Positions 7,828-16,715 are shown, counted from the first letter of the stretch. The stretch: DNA of 23,034 nucleotides from a virus (IMGVR_UViG_3300030104_000299:1-23034), one strand, 5' to 3'. Made by a program: numbers and translations. The notes: generated from the sequence alone by a model not told the origin.

Positions 7828-8452
7828 ATACCACAGAATCGCTGTTATCCTTGTCAAATGCTTCCCAGTACTGGACTTGCATGGTGACTTGGAACTCTTC
7901 TATAGTATCTTGAGTATCGTATGATAATTCCATACCAGACACAACAGAAGGCCAGCATCCCCACATCTTATATCCACGAAGGATAGGAAGATTAGCAGGG
8001 TTCTTGTCTCCAGTTACGTTAAGATCTGTATTTGCACGACCTAACTGGTATACTTCCCACTCAGCAAAGTAGTCAGATGGATTGATTGTACCAGATCCGT
8101 CAGATACCTTGATGATGTAGTTAGCCCAACGCTCGAATGCTTCTCTTAGTTTGAAGTCAGCGTCATTAAGTACTGTAAGAGTCCATGGATCGAATCTACG
8201 ATCACCAGCAACCTTGAGTTGTCTTCCCCTAAAAGGTACTACAACTTCAGCGATGTTAGATGCTGGTAACTGAGCACCTTTAACCATCATTCTGTACTCT
8301 TCTTCCCTACCGTCAAAGATATCGACATTAGGGAATACCATTTTAACTTCAAAGAGGTTAGGTCTAGCACCGCCAAACTGTAACCTATCCTTGAAAGAAT
8401 TAATGGTTCTCTTGTTGTTACCTATTTGAAATGAGTTTTGATCTAGTGGCAT
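7826..8452 (-). CDS. 19: Tail tube protein gp19
   Basis: Subunit of the inner tail tube that polymerises on the baseplate and guides DNA ejection. It has 208 residues (T4 163). The family pattern is seen in KGAQLPASNIAEVVVPFRG followed by GDRRFDPWTLTVLNDADF, a helix EAFERWANYI, and the C-terminal strand pair ELSYDTQDTIEEFQVTMQVQYW. It is followed by the portal gene and preceded by the sheath gene, the fixed T4 order. An excellent AGGAGG site (8461-8466) sits between the gp18 stop and this ATG, which fits the need for many tube copies. Confidence 0.95.
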   Translation of the reverse strand: MPLDQNSFQIGNNKRTINSFKDRLQFGGARPNLFEVKMVFPNVDIFDGREEEYRMMVKGAQLPASNIAEVVVPFRGRQLKVAGDRRFDPWTLTVLNDADFKLREAFERWANYIIKVSDGSGTINPSDYFAEWEVYQLGRANTDLNVTGDKNPANLPILRGYKMWGCWPSVVSGMELSYDTQDTIEEFQVTMQVQYWEAFDKDNSDSVV

Positions 8453-8467
8453 TAGTAGTTCCTCCTA

Positions 8468-10681
8468 TTACACAGTGCCGACTACTTCGGAGAAACTGAT
8501 GCCAGTTCTCGTAGCAACGAATGTTAGACCAATGAAGTTGATTGATCTTGCTGGTTTGACGAAAATGTCAGCAACAAATTCGTTGCGATCAATAACGTCT
8601 GGTGTGTTGTTTGATTCGTCACAAACAACTAGGAACTCATTGATGCCTCGCTTAGCTTGTACATCTCTGAGGTATGGTTCAACGATGTTCAAGAAGTTAG
8701 ATCTTGTACCTGGATCGTTAAGTTCAAAGAGTTGTGCTTTAGCAGCATGCTCAATTGCCTTTTCAATAGTGATGAATAATCTTCTTACGTTGATTCTGTC
8801 AAATGCAGACTCATAAGCAAGACCAGTCTTGTCACCAAATAAAATAATACCTGCACCAGGACTTGCAATAACTGGGTTGATTCTATTTGAATACAACCTA
8901 TCTCTTGCATCCTGACCAGGATTGTATGCTAGTTTAACTGCGAAGTTTAATGAACCTCTAGATGTTCCAGCAGGTGAGAACCATGGGAACTGGTTTCTAT
9001 CTGTTCTAACGCAGAGTCCACCGATATCATTTGATATTGGTAAGTAGCAGAACTTCTTATTAAATCTGTCGTAAGTGTATTGATAACCACTATCGAAGAC
9101 TGCATAAGAAGATGAACTTAGTGGACTGAAGAATGAAAGTACATTCTCTGTCTGTTGTGATTCACTTGTGATGTTAACAACAGATCCCCTATCGGGTGAT
9201 ATGAATGTTATACAATCTTTACGGAATTCACAGATGGATATAAGTTTCTGTGCTTTTGCTTGCTCTTCTTCCTTAGTCTTATGTGCTCCACCCTGTAACA
9301 AGAATCTGATATCAGAGTTAACTGGATCTTGTAGTTTATCGTAAGCAGTAAGAATATCTCCTAATGGAGCATTGAAGTTTCCTATGCCTTGATAATCCTT
9401 ACCAGCATTAAGACTATACTTAACGTTGCCTAATGAATTGAAATTAATATCTTTTGCTGTTTGACCCCATGAACCAACCCCAGATCCTAGTGGTGTAACT
9501 CCAGAAGAGAAACCGTTAGGTATAGGTGATGTTCCATAATGGGAATCAGTTACCGCAGGTGATGTACCAGCATAAACATATGCTGAGTTATCTGCTAAGA
9601 ACTGTTTATAGTATATTGACTTCTGTGGTGATACCTCTGAATCACTTGCCTTAGATAAGTTAGGGAACTTCTCTAGGATAGTGGCAGGTGTTCCGTTGAC
9701 ATTACCATCAACGTCAATAACAACTACGTTAAGGGAGTCATTGTCTCCACCTCTGTCAGCAGAGTATCCATTTACTCTTGGTTTAGGTAGTACAGATCTC
9801 CACTTAAGTGTAAGTAGATCTGATCCACCATCAGCAGCAGAAGTAAGAATGTCTTGATTGTTGTACCAATCAGAAACTGATAAAGAAGTACCATATACTT
9901 TCTTATCATCACCCACAGAAGCAGATGCAATACCAATAGGGTTGGAGGTATTGAATGAGTACTGTGAATTTTCTTGGTATCTAATAGCAGTCTCTGTACC
10001 AGATTGTACAACCGAAACTACTTTAACTGAAATACTGTCTGTACCAACCTCAGTGACGATTCCTTTAATGTAATCGTTGTCACCAGGTGAGGTAACTGTT
10101 CCAACACCGATAATGTTTCCAGTTAACTTCTGAGTAACACCATAACCTACGTTATAGGTGAACCCACTGCTGACTGAATTGCCGTATGTGGATACTTGGT
10201 TAACGGATACTCCGTTAATTATTTGATCGGCAGCAGCATCTATGACTGCAACCTTAATGTTTTCTCCCCAGTAACCTGGGTTTTTTGCTGCGAAATACCA
10301 ATCGGCAGATGTGCTATGGTTGTTGCTGTAATCATCATAATTCTCTATAAGCAACGCAGTAGATGGTGTACCCGAAGGTGCAGCATTTGCGTTGTTTAGT
10401 TCTCCACCACCAGCACGGACAACCTCTAGTTGTCCACCATATGATAGGTAATTTGATGCAGCATACCAGGTTTCATAATGGAAATCAGTGATCCCTGCAC
10501 CAGGGCCACCAAAGGTTTCTACGAGTTCGTTCTCGTTTGTGATTCTAATGATCTCATTAACAGGACCTTTCTGAAAAGGACCTGCTAGACCAGCAGCAAC
10601 GTTTAATGATGCATTAACGCCACCACGTGTTAGATCAACCTCACGTACATTAATTCCTGGGGATGCTAACTGAAGTGCCAT
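8468..10681 (-). CDS. 18: Contractile tail sheath protein gp18
   Basis: Sheath subunit whose contraction drives the tube through the host envelope. It has 737 residues, longer than T4 gp18 (659), with the extra length probably in the variable outer domains. The N-terminal part is conserved (ALQLASPGINVREVDLTRG, GLAGPFQKGPVNEI, LVETFGGPG), as is the C-terminal core (YAVFDSGYQY, FAVKLAYNPGQDARD, GIILFGDKTG, NVRRLFITIEKAI, FLVVCDESNNTPDVIDRNEF), where the sheath-to-sheath strand exchange occurs in relatives. The middle ~200-450 is Ser, Gly and Asn rich, as expected for exposed domains. GGGAG lies a few bases before the ATG, and a CTAAATA motif 38-44 bases upstream is a candidate late promoter. 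Confidence 0.97.
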   Translation of the reverse strand: MALQLASPGINVREVDLTRGGVNASLNVAAGLAGPFQKGPVNEIIRITNENELVETFGGPGAGITDFHYETWYAASNYLSYGGQLEVVRAGGGELNNANAAPSGTPSTALLIENYDDYSNNHSTSADWYFAAKNPGYWGENIKVAVIDAAADQIINGVSVNQVSTYGNSVSSGFTYNVGYGVTQKLTGNIIGVGTVTSPGDNDYIKGIVTEVGTDSISVKVVSVVQSGTETAIRYQENSQYSFNTSNPIGIASASVGDDKKVYGTSLSVSDWYNNQDILTSAADGGSDLLTLKWRSVLPKPRVNGYSADRGGDNDSLNVVVIDVDGNVNGTPATILEKFPNLSKASDSEVSPQKSIYYKQFLADNSAYVYAGTSPAVTDSHYGTSPIPNGFSSGVTPLGSGVGSWGQTAKDINFNSLGNVKYSLNAGKDYQGIGNFNAPLGDILTAYDKLQDPVNSDIRFLLQGGAHKTKEEEQAKAQKLISICEFRKDCITFISPDRGSVVNITSESQQTENVLSFFSPLSSSSYAVFDSGYQYTYDRFNKKFCYLPISNDIGGLCVRTDRNQFPWFSPAGTSRGSLNFAVKLAYNPGQDARDRLYSNRINPVIASPGAGIILFGDKTGLAYESAFDRINVRRLFITIEKAIEHAAKAQLFELNDPGTRSNFLNIVEPYLRDVQAKRGINEFLVVCDESNNTPDVIDRNEFVADIFVKPARSINFIGLTFVATRTGISFSEVVGTV

Positions 10682-10718
10682 TCTAACTCCCTGCGGTAAC
10701 CCTATTTTGACTATAAAT

Positions 10719-10725
10719 TATTTAG
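10719..10725 (-). promoter_or_regulatory. Late-promoter-like CTAAATA before gp18
   Basis: The minus strand reads CTAAATA in the 57-base gap between gp17 and gp18, 38-44 bases before the gp18 ATG. This is nearly the same spacing as the TATAAATA before gp22. Confidence 0.5.
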
Positions 10726-10738
10726 TAAAAATGCGTTA

Positions 10739-12388
10739 TTACTTGTAGTCCCACATGTATGACATATCTCCATATTCGTCTAAATGCCACTGATCACCGT
10801 TGCTATCAATGGTTATTTCCTCTTCTAGACCGTCAGTAACGAACCCAAAAGGAGCCATATCTTGCTCTATTTGATTCTTTTGCTCATCATAAATGCGTCT
10901 TCTTACGTCCTGATCTGTCATCTCTTTGAAGTAATCTTGAGCAACTAACCAAGAGAAAATAACCATACACATAGCAAGGTCATCGTTACATCCTTCCTCT
11001 GCTTCAAAGGATTGTTTCTTCTGTATAAACGTAGTAAGTTCACTTATCATATCATAATCACATAGTATAAGTTTGTCTTCTTCTATCAAAGTTTTAAGGT
11101 TAGAACACCCAACTTTCTTTGTTGTCACTGACATCTTGACTCCTAACTGAGTCTTGTTGCCAGAGAACCCTTGACCAACTACCTGACCTGCTCTACCACG
11201 CATAGCACACATTAAAACATTTTCATATTCCAGATCAAAGTTTAAGATTGACGCAACCTGATCTCCTATATCATTTACCTCACATAGTATCCATGCCATA
11301 TTATATCCACATGCTACTTCATGTATGATAGATGGAAACAGCATAGGTTTGATACTGTTATTACGGTATCGTGCTACTGCTTTATATGGAAATTCTGTAA
11401 TATCAAAAACTATAAAGGCACTGTAATCTTTCGACACACCACGTGCAACGTCAACTGTTACAATATAATCATGGTCTTTTCTTACATGCTCATATATGTA
11501 AAGACTACCATTCTGTAATACTGGATCTTCATATACTAACGTCTTTAACTTTGCAGGTGCTATCAATGTATCAACAGATCCTAGGAACTCACATTCAAAC
11601 TCAACTTGGAACTGAGACTTGGACGTGTTTGCTATAGTTTGTTCTTTCCATTTAGAATCACGACCTGGTACTTCAGACCAATGAACTTCAGTTGGGCAAT
11701 AATCATTTTTACCACGTTCACTATCATGCCACATACGGTAGAAGTGATTCATACCATGTGGAGTAGATACTATTATTACTTTGGTTTTCTGACCTGAAGA
11801 TATAGTAGGATAAACAGACGCAAAAAAGTCGTCTGCGAGGTGGTTTGCAACGAACGCAAACTCATCGAGGAAGATAATATTGTAAGATCCACCCCTGACA
11901 GCAGATGCAGAAGTAGATGCAGCGATAATTTTGGATCCATTTTCTAATTCCATAGAACCCTTGTTCCATGCAATAATTCCTTGTTGCATCCACTTGGGTA
12001 GGTTTTCATAGGCAAGTTGTAGTCTACCTAATAGGTCTCTAGCAGTCTGTGCCTTGTTTGCTAGTATAGCAATGTTTACGTTATCATTAAAGATAGCATA
12101 ATGTAGAAGATAAGACACCACAGTCGTAGACTTACCAGTCTGACGAGGCATCTTACATATATTAAATCTTTGACTATGGAAATTTTTAATTAACTTCTCT
12201 TGAAAGTCCCACATTTTAAATGGAACCAAACCTTCATCAAGAGAAACAATCTTAATATGACTTTGGGTGAAGTATACAGGATCATCCTTACACTTCAAAT
12301 ACTCTTCTATATGTTCTTTAGTAAACTGAACCTGTGTATTTGCTTTCTTTAGGTTCGGGTTACCGAGATAAATGTCATTTTGAGGCAT
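10739..12388 (-). CDS. 17: Terminase large subunit gp17 (packaging ATPase and nuclease)
   Basis: DNA-packaging motor that cuts concatemers and pumps DNA through the portal. It has 549 residues (T4 610). ATPase domain: Walker A PRQTGKST at 81-88, Walker B IIFLDE at 171-176, coupling motif STPHG at 208-212. RNase H-like nuclease domain: TVDVARG with Asp313, ILCEVND with Glu370, and CNDDLAM with Asp469/470. All expected catalytic residues are present, so it looks active. The acidic C-terminal tail (GDQWHLDEYGDMSYMWDYK) may contact the portal. Its start overlaps the end of a 48-residue frame by 14 bases, suggesting coupled translation. Confidence 0.97.
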   Translation of the reverse strand: MPQNDIYLGNPNLKKANTQVQFTKEHIEEYLKCKDDPVYFTQSHIKIVSLDEGLVPFKMWDFQEKLIKNFHSQRFNICKMPRQTGKSTTVVSYLLHYAIFNDNVNIAILANKAQTARDLLGRLQLAYENLPKWMQQGIIAWNKGSMELENGSKIIAASTSASAVRGGSYNIIFLDEFAFVANHLADDFFASVYPTISSGQKTKVIIVSTPHGMNHFYRMWHDSERGKNDYCPTEVHWSEVPGRDSKWKEQTIANTSKSQFQVEFECEFLGSVDTLIAPAKLKTLVYEDPVLQNGSLYIYEHVRKDHDYIVTVDVARGVSKDYSAFIVFDITEFPYKAVARYRNNSIKPMLFPSIIHEVACGYNMAWILCEVNDIGDQVASILNFDLEYENVLMCAMRGRAGQVVGQGFSGNKTQLGVKMSVTTKKVGCSNLKTLIEEDKLILCDYDMISELTTFIQKKQSFEAEEGCNDDLAMCMVIFSWLVAQDYFKEMTDQDVRRRIYDEQKNQIEQDMAPFGFVTDGLEEEITIDSNGDQWHLDEYGDMSYMWDYK

Positions 12389-12521
12389 TAACTTTTCTCT
12401 GTAAAGATTCTAGTTTCTGACTCGCACTCCTTAAGTCAATAGGATGAACGAATTTGATTAGTTTGCCAGAACCCAAAGGGTCTATTATAAAAGAAACCTT
12501 TGGGTTGGCAGTATAGATCAC
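12375..12521 (-). CDS. Possible very small gene, 48 residues, directly upstream of gp17
   Basis: An open frame from GTG 12521 to TGA 12375. The GTG overlaps the stop of the preceding 39-residue frame as GTGA, and its own stop overlaps the gp17 start by 14 bases, the coupling style used elsewhere here. The product starts MIYTANPKVSFIIDPLGSGK and ends in a charged helix (RSASQKLESLQRKVNASK). I recognise no family. It fills the only otherwise empty stretch between gp16 and gp17, and its DNA contains a strong inverted repeat (12464-12510). It could instead be a chance frame across a regulatory region. Confidence 0.5.
   Translation of the reverse strand: MIYTANPKVSFIIDPLGSGKLIKFVHPIDLRSASQKLESLQRKVNASK
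12464..12510. repeat. Strong inverted repeat upstream of gp17
   Basis: Two perfect 10-base arms, AACCCAAAGG (12470-12479) and CCTTTGGGTT (12497-12506), flank a 17-base AT-rich spacer. After a 2-base bulge (AG at 12468-12469), four more pairs form (TGCC at 12464-12467 with GGCA at 12507-12510), giving 14 pairs. There is no U-tract, so it is not a classic terminator. The spacer holds TATAAT on the minus strand (12484-12489). In T4 the packaging-initiation region lies near the gene 16/17 border, which makes a terminase recognition role possible but unproven. Confidence 0.8.
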
Positions 12522-12637
12522 TTATATTTTGCTGGATTGGTCAAGTATTTAGCATCATGTTGTCTAGTTAAATCAGATAAACGGTTGATTTCAGACTGAC
12601 GTTTTAATTCGTCATGTCCTCTTTCTTTGTTATCCAT
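12518..12637 (-). CDS. Possible very small gene, 39 residues
   Basis: A frame from ATG 12637 to TGA 12518, overlapping the end of the 115-residue gene by 34 bases and joined to the next small frame by GTGA. The product starts MDNKERGHDELKRQSEIN and continues as a very polar, mostly helical peptide ending NPAKYK. No family is recognised and no clear ribosome-binding site precedes it. Support comes from the absence of stops, charged amino-acid use, and tight packing in line with its neighbours. Confidence 0.5.
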   Translation of the reverse strand: MDNKERGHDELKRQSEINRLSDLTRQHDAKYLTNPAKYK

Positions 12638-12951
12638 CTAAAATTTTTAAAAGTAAACGACTCTTTCGGTTCGTAGACTCTAGAGATATTCTGATTGACA
12701 GTCCTGACTACATCTAATGCAGCCTTTGCTCTTCCCATCAGTTTACTGGCTCCAGCTGCCCTTTGCTTTTGTTTAGCATTTTTTTCAGCCGCAGTCGCTG
12801 CTGCTGTATCAGCAGCAGACGGCATCTTTTGGGCAGAGAAACTACCTGCTCGTCCAGTCGATACGATCCCAAATTTTTCTGATACTAAATCCTCCGAAAT
12901 ATTTTTCTGATCCACTATTTGTAGAACTTTAATAATCCCCTTATTAAACAT
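12604..12951 (-). CDS. Unidentified 115-residue protein between gp16 and the small frames
   Basis: No known family recognised. The first ~35 residues may fold (FNKGIIKVLQIVDQKNISEDLVSEKFGIV), the middle is a low-complexity Ala, Lys and Gln helix (about 45-75, with AADTAAATAAEKNAKQKQRAAG), and the end is aromatic and basic (ESFTFKNFRWITKKED). It lies 21 bases after gp16 on the same strand and before gp17, so it belongs to the packaging group by position, possibly as a packaging accessory or small virion protein. It is not the small terminase, which is the gene just upstream. Confidence 0.75.
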   Translation of the reverse strand: MFNKGIIKVLQIVDQKNISEDLVSEKFGIVSTGRAGSFSAQKMPSAADTAAATAAEKNAKQKQRAAGASKLMGRAKAALDVVRTVNQNISRVYEPKESFTFKNFRWITKKEDMTN

Positions 12952-12972
12952 AATAGTAAATCAGACTGTTCT

Positions 12973-13401
12973 TTATTTATTGTCTTTCTTACCCATCTCC
13001 TTTAACATCTTTTGTAAATCAGATGTACTTCCAACGAACAAAGAATTGTTTGTAACCTGTTTAGGACCTGACTTATCCTCATCCATGTCCTTCATTTTCT
13101 TCTGAGAATCAAGTAACTTGTCTGTTACATCTCCAACACTTTTAATTAACTGACCAGCAACTTCATATGCTCTAGGATGCTGACTATCAGCAGCAACATC
13201 TAGAATACCGTTAAGTGCTTCATGTCCTTTCTCGATTAAATTATACAGTTGTGCTCTAGTATATTCGTAATCTTTAGTGGGATCATCTTTCTCTATACGT
13301 TGTGCTTTATCAGATCTCTTAGCACAACCACCTTCCTTGACGATCTCTGCCTTTACGTCAAGTGCTCTATTAATGGCATCGTGTCCTTTGTTATTAGACA
13401 T
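12973..13401 (-). CDS. 16: Terminase small subunit gp16
   Basis: DNA-recognition subunit that starts packaging and regulates gp17. The product has 142 residues (T4 164). The central part, TRAQLYNLIEKGHEALNGIL followed by DSQHPRAYEVAGQLIKSVGDVTDKLLDSQKKM, is the conserved coiled-coil oligomerisation core of T4-type small terminases. The N-terminal segment is polar and the tail Lys-rich. Its ATG overlaps the gp15 stop in ATGTCTAA, an 8-base coupling overlap. It is followed within 21 bases by the alanine-rich protein. Confidence 0.9.
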   Translation of the reverse strand: MSNNKGHDAINRALDVKAEIVKEGGCAKRSDKAQRIEKDDPTKDYEYTRAQLYNLIEKGHEALNGILDVAADSQHPRAYEVAGQLIKSVGDVTDKLLDSQKKMKDMDEDKSGPKQVTNNSLFVGSTSDLQKMLKEMGKKDNK

Positions 13402-14443
13402 CTATTCCTTGCGAACTGCTATAGACTTTACCGTCTTGATAGAAAGTTCTGGTCTCGTTGAATCCGAAATCATCACCAATTTCAATTAGGGCATCATCTT
13501 GTATAGTGATTTGATTAATAACGTCACCTTGGTAGTGTTCTCTCATAGTAGAACCATACTGTGCTCGTGATACTAATACATTAGTACCATTCACCTCATT
13601 GATGCGTAAAACTTCGTCACCTATTTGTATATATCTTCCAACTGTTAAACCAGTGTTAGTAGTAACTTCCATCAAAGTCTTATCCATATCAAGATTTGCT
13701 GCCAATGACTGCGTTTGATCTTGGTTATAATCCTTGACAGCCGCTGGTGTCACTACATACCTTTGTTCTCTAGGTGCTCTGATAGCAGAAGCATAATCGA
13801 TCTTAACCTTCTTAATAATACCACCACTCTCATCTGTAGGTACTTCGCTATAGAAGAATGTTTTTAAGTCAAAATCCATCTCATATACAATTGCTCTACG
13901 TTCAGTAAAGTCACCTTCATACTCATCCCTAAAGGTTATATTGGTTAATGTAATTGGAATATCTTTAATCTCTTCAGCATCTTCCAGCATATTAATACTA
14001 ACCTTATATGATGGTTGGAAATGAGGTAGTATCTGTTCTAATATTTGTAGCGAATCATCCTGTATCTTTGCAGCAAAACTCAACCTAAACCCAATGGTGT
14101 AGGGGGTTGGCATAAAAACTTTCTTAATTTTTGTCTTCTCTGTTGGAGTAAGTAGACAGAATTTTGTAATAGGGGCAGTCTTTCTAGAAGCATCATACTT
14201 ATAATTTACAATTTCAAAAGACATCCTTGGAAGTGTGATAGCAGCATCCCTAGCGAAATTTGGCTGCTGTTCTACTCTTGCTAAGAACTTCTGAATAGGA
14301 CCATAGGCAATAGGAACCTTGATCTTACTGATAACTTCACCAGTAGCATCATTAGTATGCTGTATACTGATGTTATTAAACAGTGTACCGAAAGCAATAA
14401 CTGACTTTCTTACCGTACTATGATAAAAATAATTACCTAACAT
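13394..14443 (-). CDS. 15: Tail sheath stabiliser gp15 (proximal tail terminator)
   Basis: Caps the upper end of the sheath and tube and joins the tail to the neck. It has 349 residues, longer than T4 gp15 (272). The N-terminal two thirds are typical: MLGNYFYHSTVRKSVIAFGT, PIAYGPIQKFLARVEQQPN, LPRMSFEIVNYKYDASRK and FMPTPYTIGFRLSFAAK. The C-terminal ~120 residues after KIDYASAIRAP include a small beta domain (TVGRYIQIGDEVLRINEVNG, VSRAQYGSTMREHYQGD) absent from T4 and resembling a hub-type add-on. It is joined to gp14 by TAATG and to gp16 by an 8-base overlap. Confidence 0.92.
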   Translation of the reverse strand: MLGNYFYHSTVRKSVIAFGTLFNNISIQHTNDATGEVISKIKVPIAYGPIQKFLARVEQQPNFARDAAITLPRMSFEIVNYKYDASRKTAPITKFCLLTPTEKTKIKKVFMPTPYTIGFRLSFAAKIQDDSLQILEQILPHFQPSYKVSINMLEDAEEIKDIPITLTNITFRDEYEGDFTERRAIVYEMDFDLKTFFYSEVPTDESGGIIKKVKIDYASAIRAPREQRYVVTPAAVKDYNQDQTQSLAANLDMDKTLMEVTTNTGLTVGRYIQIGDEVLRINEVNGTNVLVSRAQYGSTMREHYQGDVINQITIQDDALIEIGDDFGFNETRTFYQDGKVYSSSQGIDV

Positions 14444-15849
14444 TATGGTCTCTCACTAAATGGGTTCTGTTCAGACCAATCAATGATCTCTTCACCAGCA
14501 ACCTCAATTTCTTGGTTGTTGTCAATAACATCGTCATCATCATAGTTGATGGTATTTAGTCTATATGCTACAGACTCACCTGTTGTCTTAGATGTACCTA
14601 CAATTATCTCACCAGGAGTGAAGTGTCCACTGAGACTCTTAATAGTTAAAGTCATAGTAGGATTGTTCCAATTAGTAACAAATGCCTTGTTATTACTAAG
14701 ACTACCAGTTATAAGATCACCACTGAAATATGTACCAACTCCTATAGTTCCAGCAGCAGACACTGTGACAGTTGGAGCAATGGCATATCCTGATCCAGCA
14801 TTAACAATACTAATAGATCCTACCTTACCATTGGCATCAAGATTAGCAAAACCTTCAGCAGTAACACCTGGTGATGGTGGAGAACTAAACGTAACAACTG
14901 GTGTTAGTACATAGTCTGAACCATGCTCAGTCATAACAACAGTGCCAACAGTTCCATTACTAACAATAGCTTGTGCTTGTGCTCCAGCACCTTCACCATC
15001 ATCAGTTATAATTTGAATAGTTGGTGGATTTGAAGAAGTAGAATAACCAGATCCAGAATCAGTTATTTGTATATCCGTTAGCGAATACTTACCATCTGAC
15101 ATCTGGGTAGTTATTGCAACAGCAGTTGCAGTATGACCTATTCCCCAGTTAGGTGGTTGTATTACTATATTTGGTGCTCTGGTATACCCTGTACCACCAG
15201 ATACTAAGTTGATTTGTGACAGACCACCGTTAACTATAGTTGAAGTAGCTTCACTTTGTGTACCTATTCCTAGCAACTGCATTGTTGCATTGTATCCTAT
15301 AGTCTCAAAGTCATCATCAATAGAACCAATACCAGTATCGATTTGCTCGTCCTCGTACTCGAAGAGTTCACATTTTAACTTATAAGTATAGTTCTTTTGT
15401 AACTGGTAGAATGATGGTTGCTCATGTTCAACATACTTAATCTCAAAAAGCATGTCTCCCAATGGGAAGTAAAGTAAATCTCCTTCCAATGGTCTAACTG
15501 GATCATTACTTAACCCAGTAACACCGCCTGTTAATAATGGAGTTATATATTCTTCAAACCTTTCTTGTGATATTATAACAGTCATCTCAGCAGTTGACCT
15601 TACACCAAACTTAGTAAGTATATTATAATTGTCTCCAAACCCTTGGTAGTTCTCAATATATCCTTCAATAGGAAATGCTTTATCAAACTTAGATGAACTA
15701 ACTTCTCTTATTATAGTTTTTGTATTCACATAGATTCTAGGCATATAGGTAAACTCTATGCCATGCATCTTAATATGTTCGTCAATCAATTCCTGAACAA
15801 GTCCTTGCTCAGACCGATTGCCTTGAGTAAAAAATGGATTTAATGCCAT
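14443..15849 (-). CDS. 14: Neck protein gp14 with an inserted repeat region
   Basis: Forms the neck with gp13 and closes the filled head for tail attachment. It has 468 residues, against 256 in T4. Residues 1-200 are the conserved gp14 part (NPFFTQGNRSEQGLVQELID, FGVRSTAEMTVIISQERFEE, EGDLLYFPLGDMLFEIKYVE). About 205-370 holds four imperfect repeats built on a GSGY-then-Pro motif, at residues 212-230, 260-281, 304-321 and 346-363, each forming a beta hairpin-like unit. The end (about 430-468) returns to a conserved-looking acidic tail with WSEQNPFSERP. It is linked to gp13 and gp15 by TAATG overlaps at both ends. Confidence 0.93.
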   Translation of the reverse strand: MALNPFFTQGNRSEQGLVQELIDEHIKMHGIEFTYMPRIYVNTKTIIREVSSSKFDKAFPIEGYIENYQGFGDNYNILTKFGVRSTAEMTVIISQERFEEYITPLLTGGVTGLSNDPVRPLEGDLLYFPLGDMLFEIKYVEHEQPSFYQLQKNYTYKLKCELFEYEDEQIDTGIGSIDDDFETIGYNATMQLLGIGTQSEATSTIVNGGLSQINLVSGGTGYTRAPNIVIQPPNWGIGHTATAVAITTQMSDGKYSLTDIQITDSGSGYSTSSNPPTIQIITDDGEGAGAQAQAIVSNGTVGTVVMTEHGSDYVLTPVVTFSSPPSPGVTAEGFANLDANGKVGSISIVNAGSGYAIAPTVTVSAAGTIGVGTYFSGDLITGSLSNNKAFVTNWNNPTMTLTIKSLSGHFTPGEIIVGTSKTTGESVAYRLNTINYDDDDVIDNNQEIEVAGEEIIDWSEQNPFSERP

Positions 15850-16697
15850 TATCCAATAGTATCCATAGCAGGTATTTCATATTCCCATGCCATTCTTTCT
15901 TCAATCTTATCTATTTCTCCTATTGCATCATCATATATTTGTCTACCATTAAGTTCTACACCACCAGGAAGTTTAACTCCTTGGAATTTAATAAGGTTCT
16001 GACCCCATTGCTTCTTCATAAGAGCAGTAAAATACTTCTTTAAGAATGGATCTCTGTACACATTAGGATAAGCATTAGGATCTAGTGCTCTATAGCATTC
16101 GATAATAATGTAGTCATCAACTTGCATACTGGAATAATCGGTATCAATATACAATCTGTTCTGTCTTCTGTTATATCTAATCTGCTTCTCAGGACGTAAT
16201 AGGAAGTTAATATCTTCCAAGAACGTTTTGGTCATAGCATAGTTAAGCATTTCAGAAGCACTAAACCAGTAAATCTCATTCAAGAATAACTGATAGTTTA
16301 CACTAAACATGTTAGTACTTATTGCCCTATTATCAATCTTCCAAACCTTGACTATACTTATAACTTGTTCTGGTATCTGAATAAAGTTTTGGTTCTCTTC
16401 ATATGAAAACGTAGTTATACCAACCTTTCCTGTTATCTGTGCTTCTGCTGTAGTCGTAGTAACACCAATAGTTTTAGATCCACCCCTTGCTTCAATGGAG
16501 TTAATAAACTCTTGGGTTACCTTATGCTTCATGTATAGTTTTTCTATACCATCAAAATGTCTATCCTGAAATAATTGGATAGCATCATCCATCAGATCTT
16601 CGATCTGTTCATCGGCAAGGTTGATCTCTAAGACAGGATAACCTAACTGCCTTTTAGCGTATTCAACTAATTCTTGTCTTGTAGACGGTTGTGCCAT
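15849..16697 (-). CDS. 13: Neck protein gp13 (head completion)
   Basis: Binds the portal after packaging and, with gp14, makes the head competent for tail joining. It has 282 residues (T4 309). It opens MAQPSTRQELVEYAKRQLG, then PVLEINLADEQIEDLMDDAI and LFQDRHFDGIEKLYMKHKVT, the standard cyanophage gp13 start. Later come QIPEQVISIVKVWKIDNRA and IIIECYRALDPNAYPNVYRD, also conserved. It shares MAQP with the next gene upstream, which is otherwise unrelated. A CATAAATA late motif lies 19-26 bases before the ATG. Confidence 0.95.
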   Translation of the reverse strand: MAQPSTRQELVEYAKRQLGYPVLEINLADEQIEDLMDDAIQLFQDRHFDGIEKLYMKHKVTQEFINSIEARGGSKTIGVTTTTAEAQITGKVGITTFSYEENQNFIQIPEQVISIVKVWKIDNRAISTNMFSVNYQLFLNEIYWFSASEMLNYAMTKTFLEDINFLLRPEKQIRYNRRQNRLYIDTDYSSMQVDDYIIIECYRALDPNAYPNVYRDPFLKKYFTALMKKQWGQNLIKFQGVKLPGGVELNGRQIYDDAIGEIDKIEERMAWEYEIPAMDTIG

Positions 16698-16715
16698 TGT
16701 TAGCCTACTTTTTTG

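Noticed and set aside
12464-12510. Inverted repeat considered as a rho-independent terminator
   Set aside because: No T-run follows on either strand and the loop is 17 bases long.
14546-14914. Plus-strand frame of 122 codons opposite gp14
   Set aside because: It arises from the low-complexity repeat region of gp14 and shows no domain of its own.
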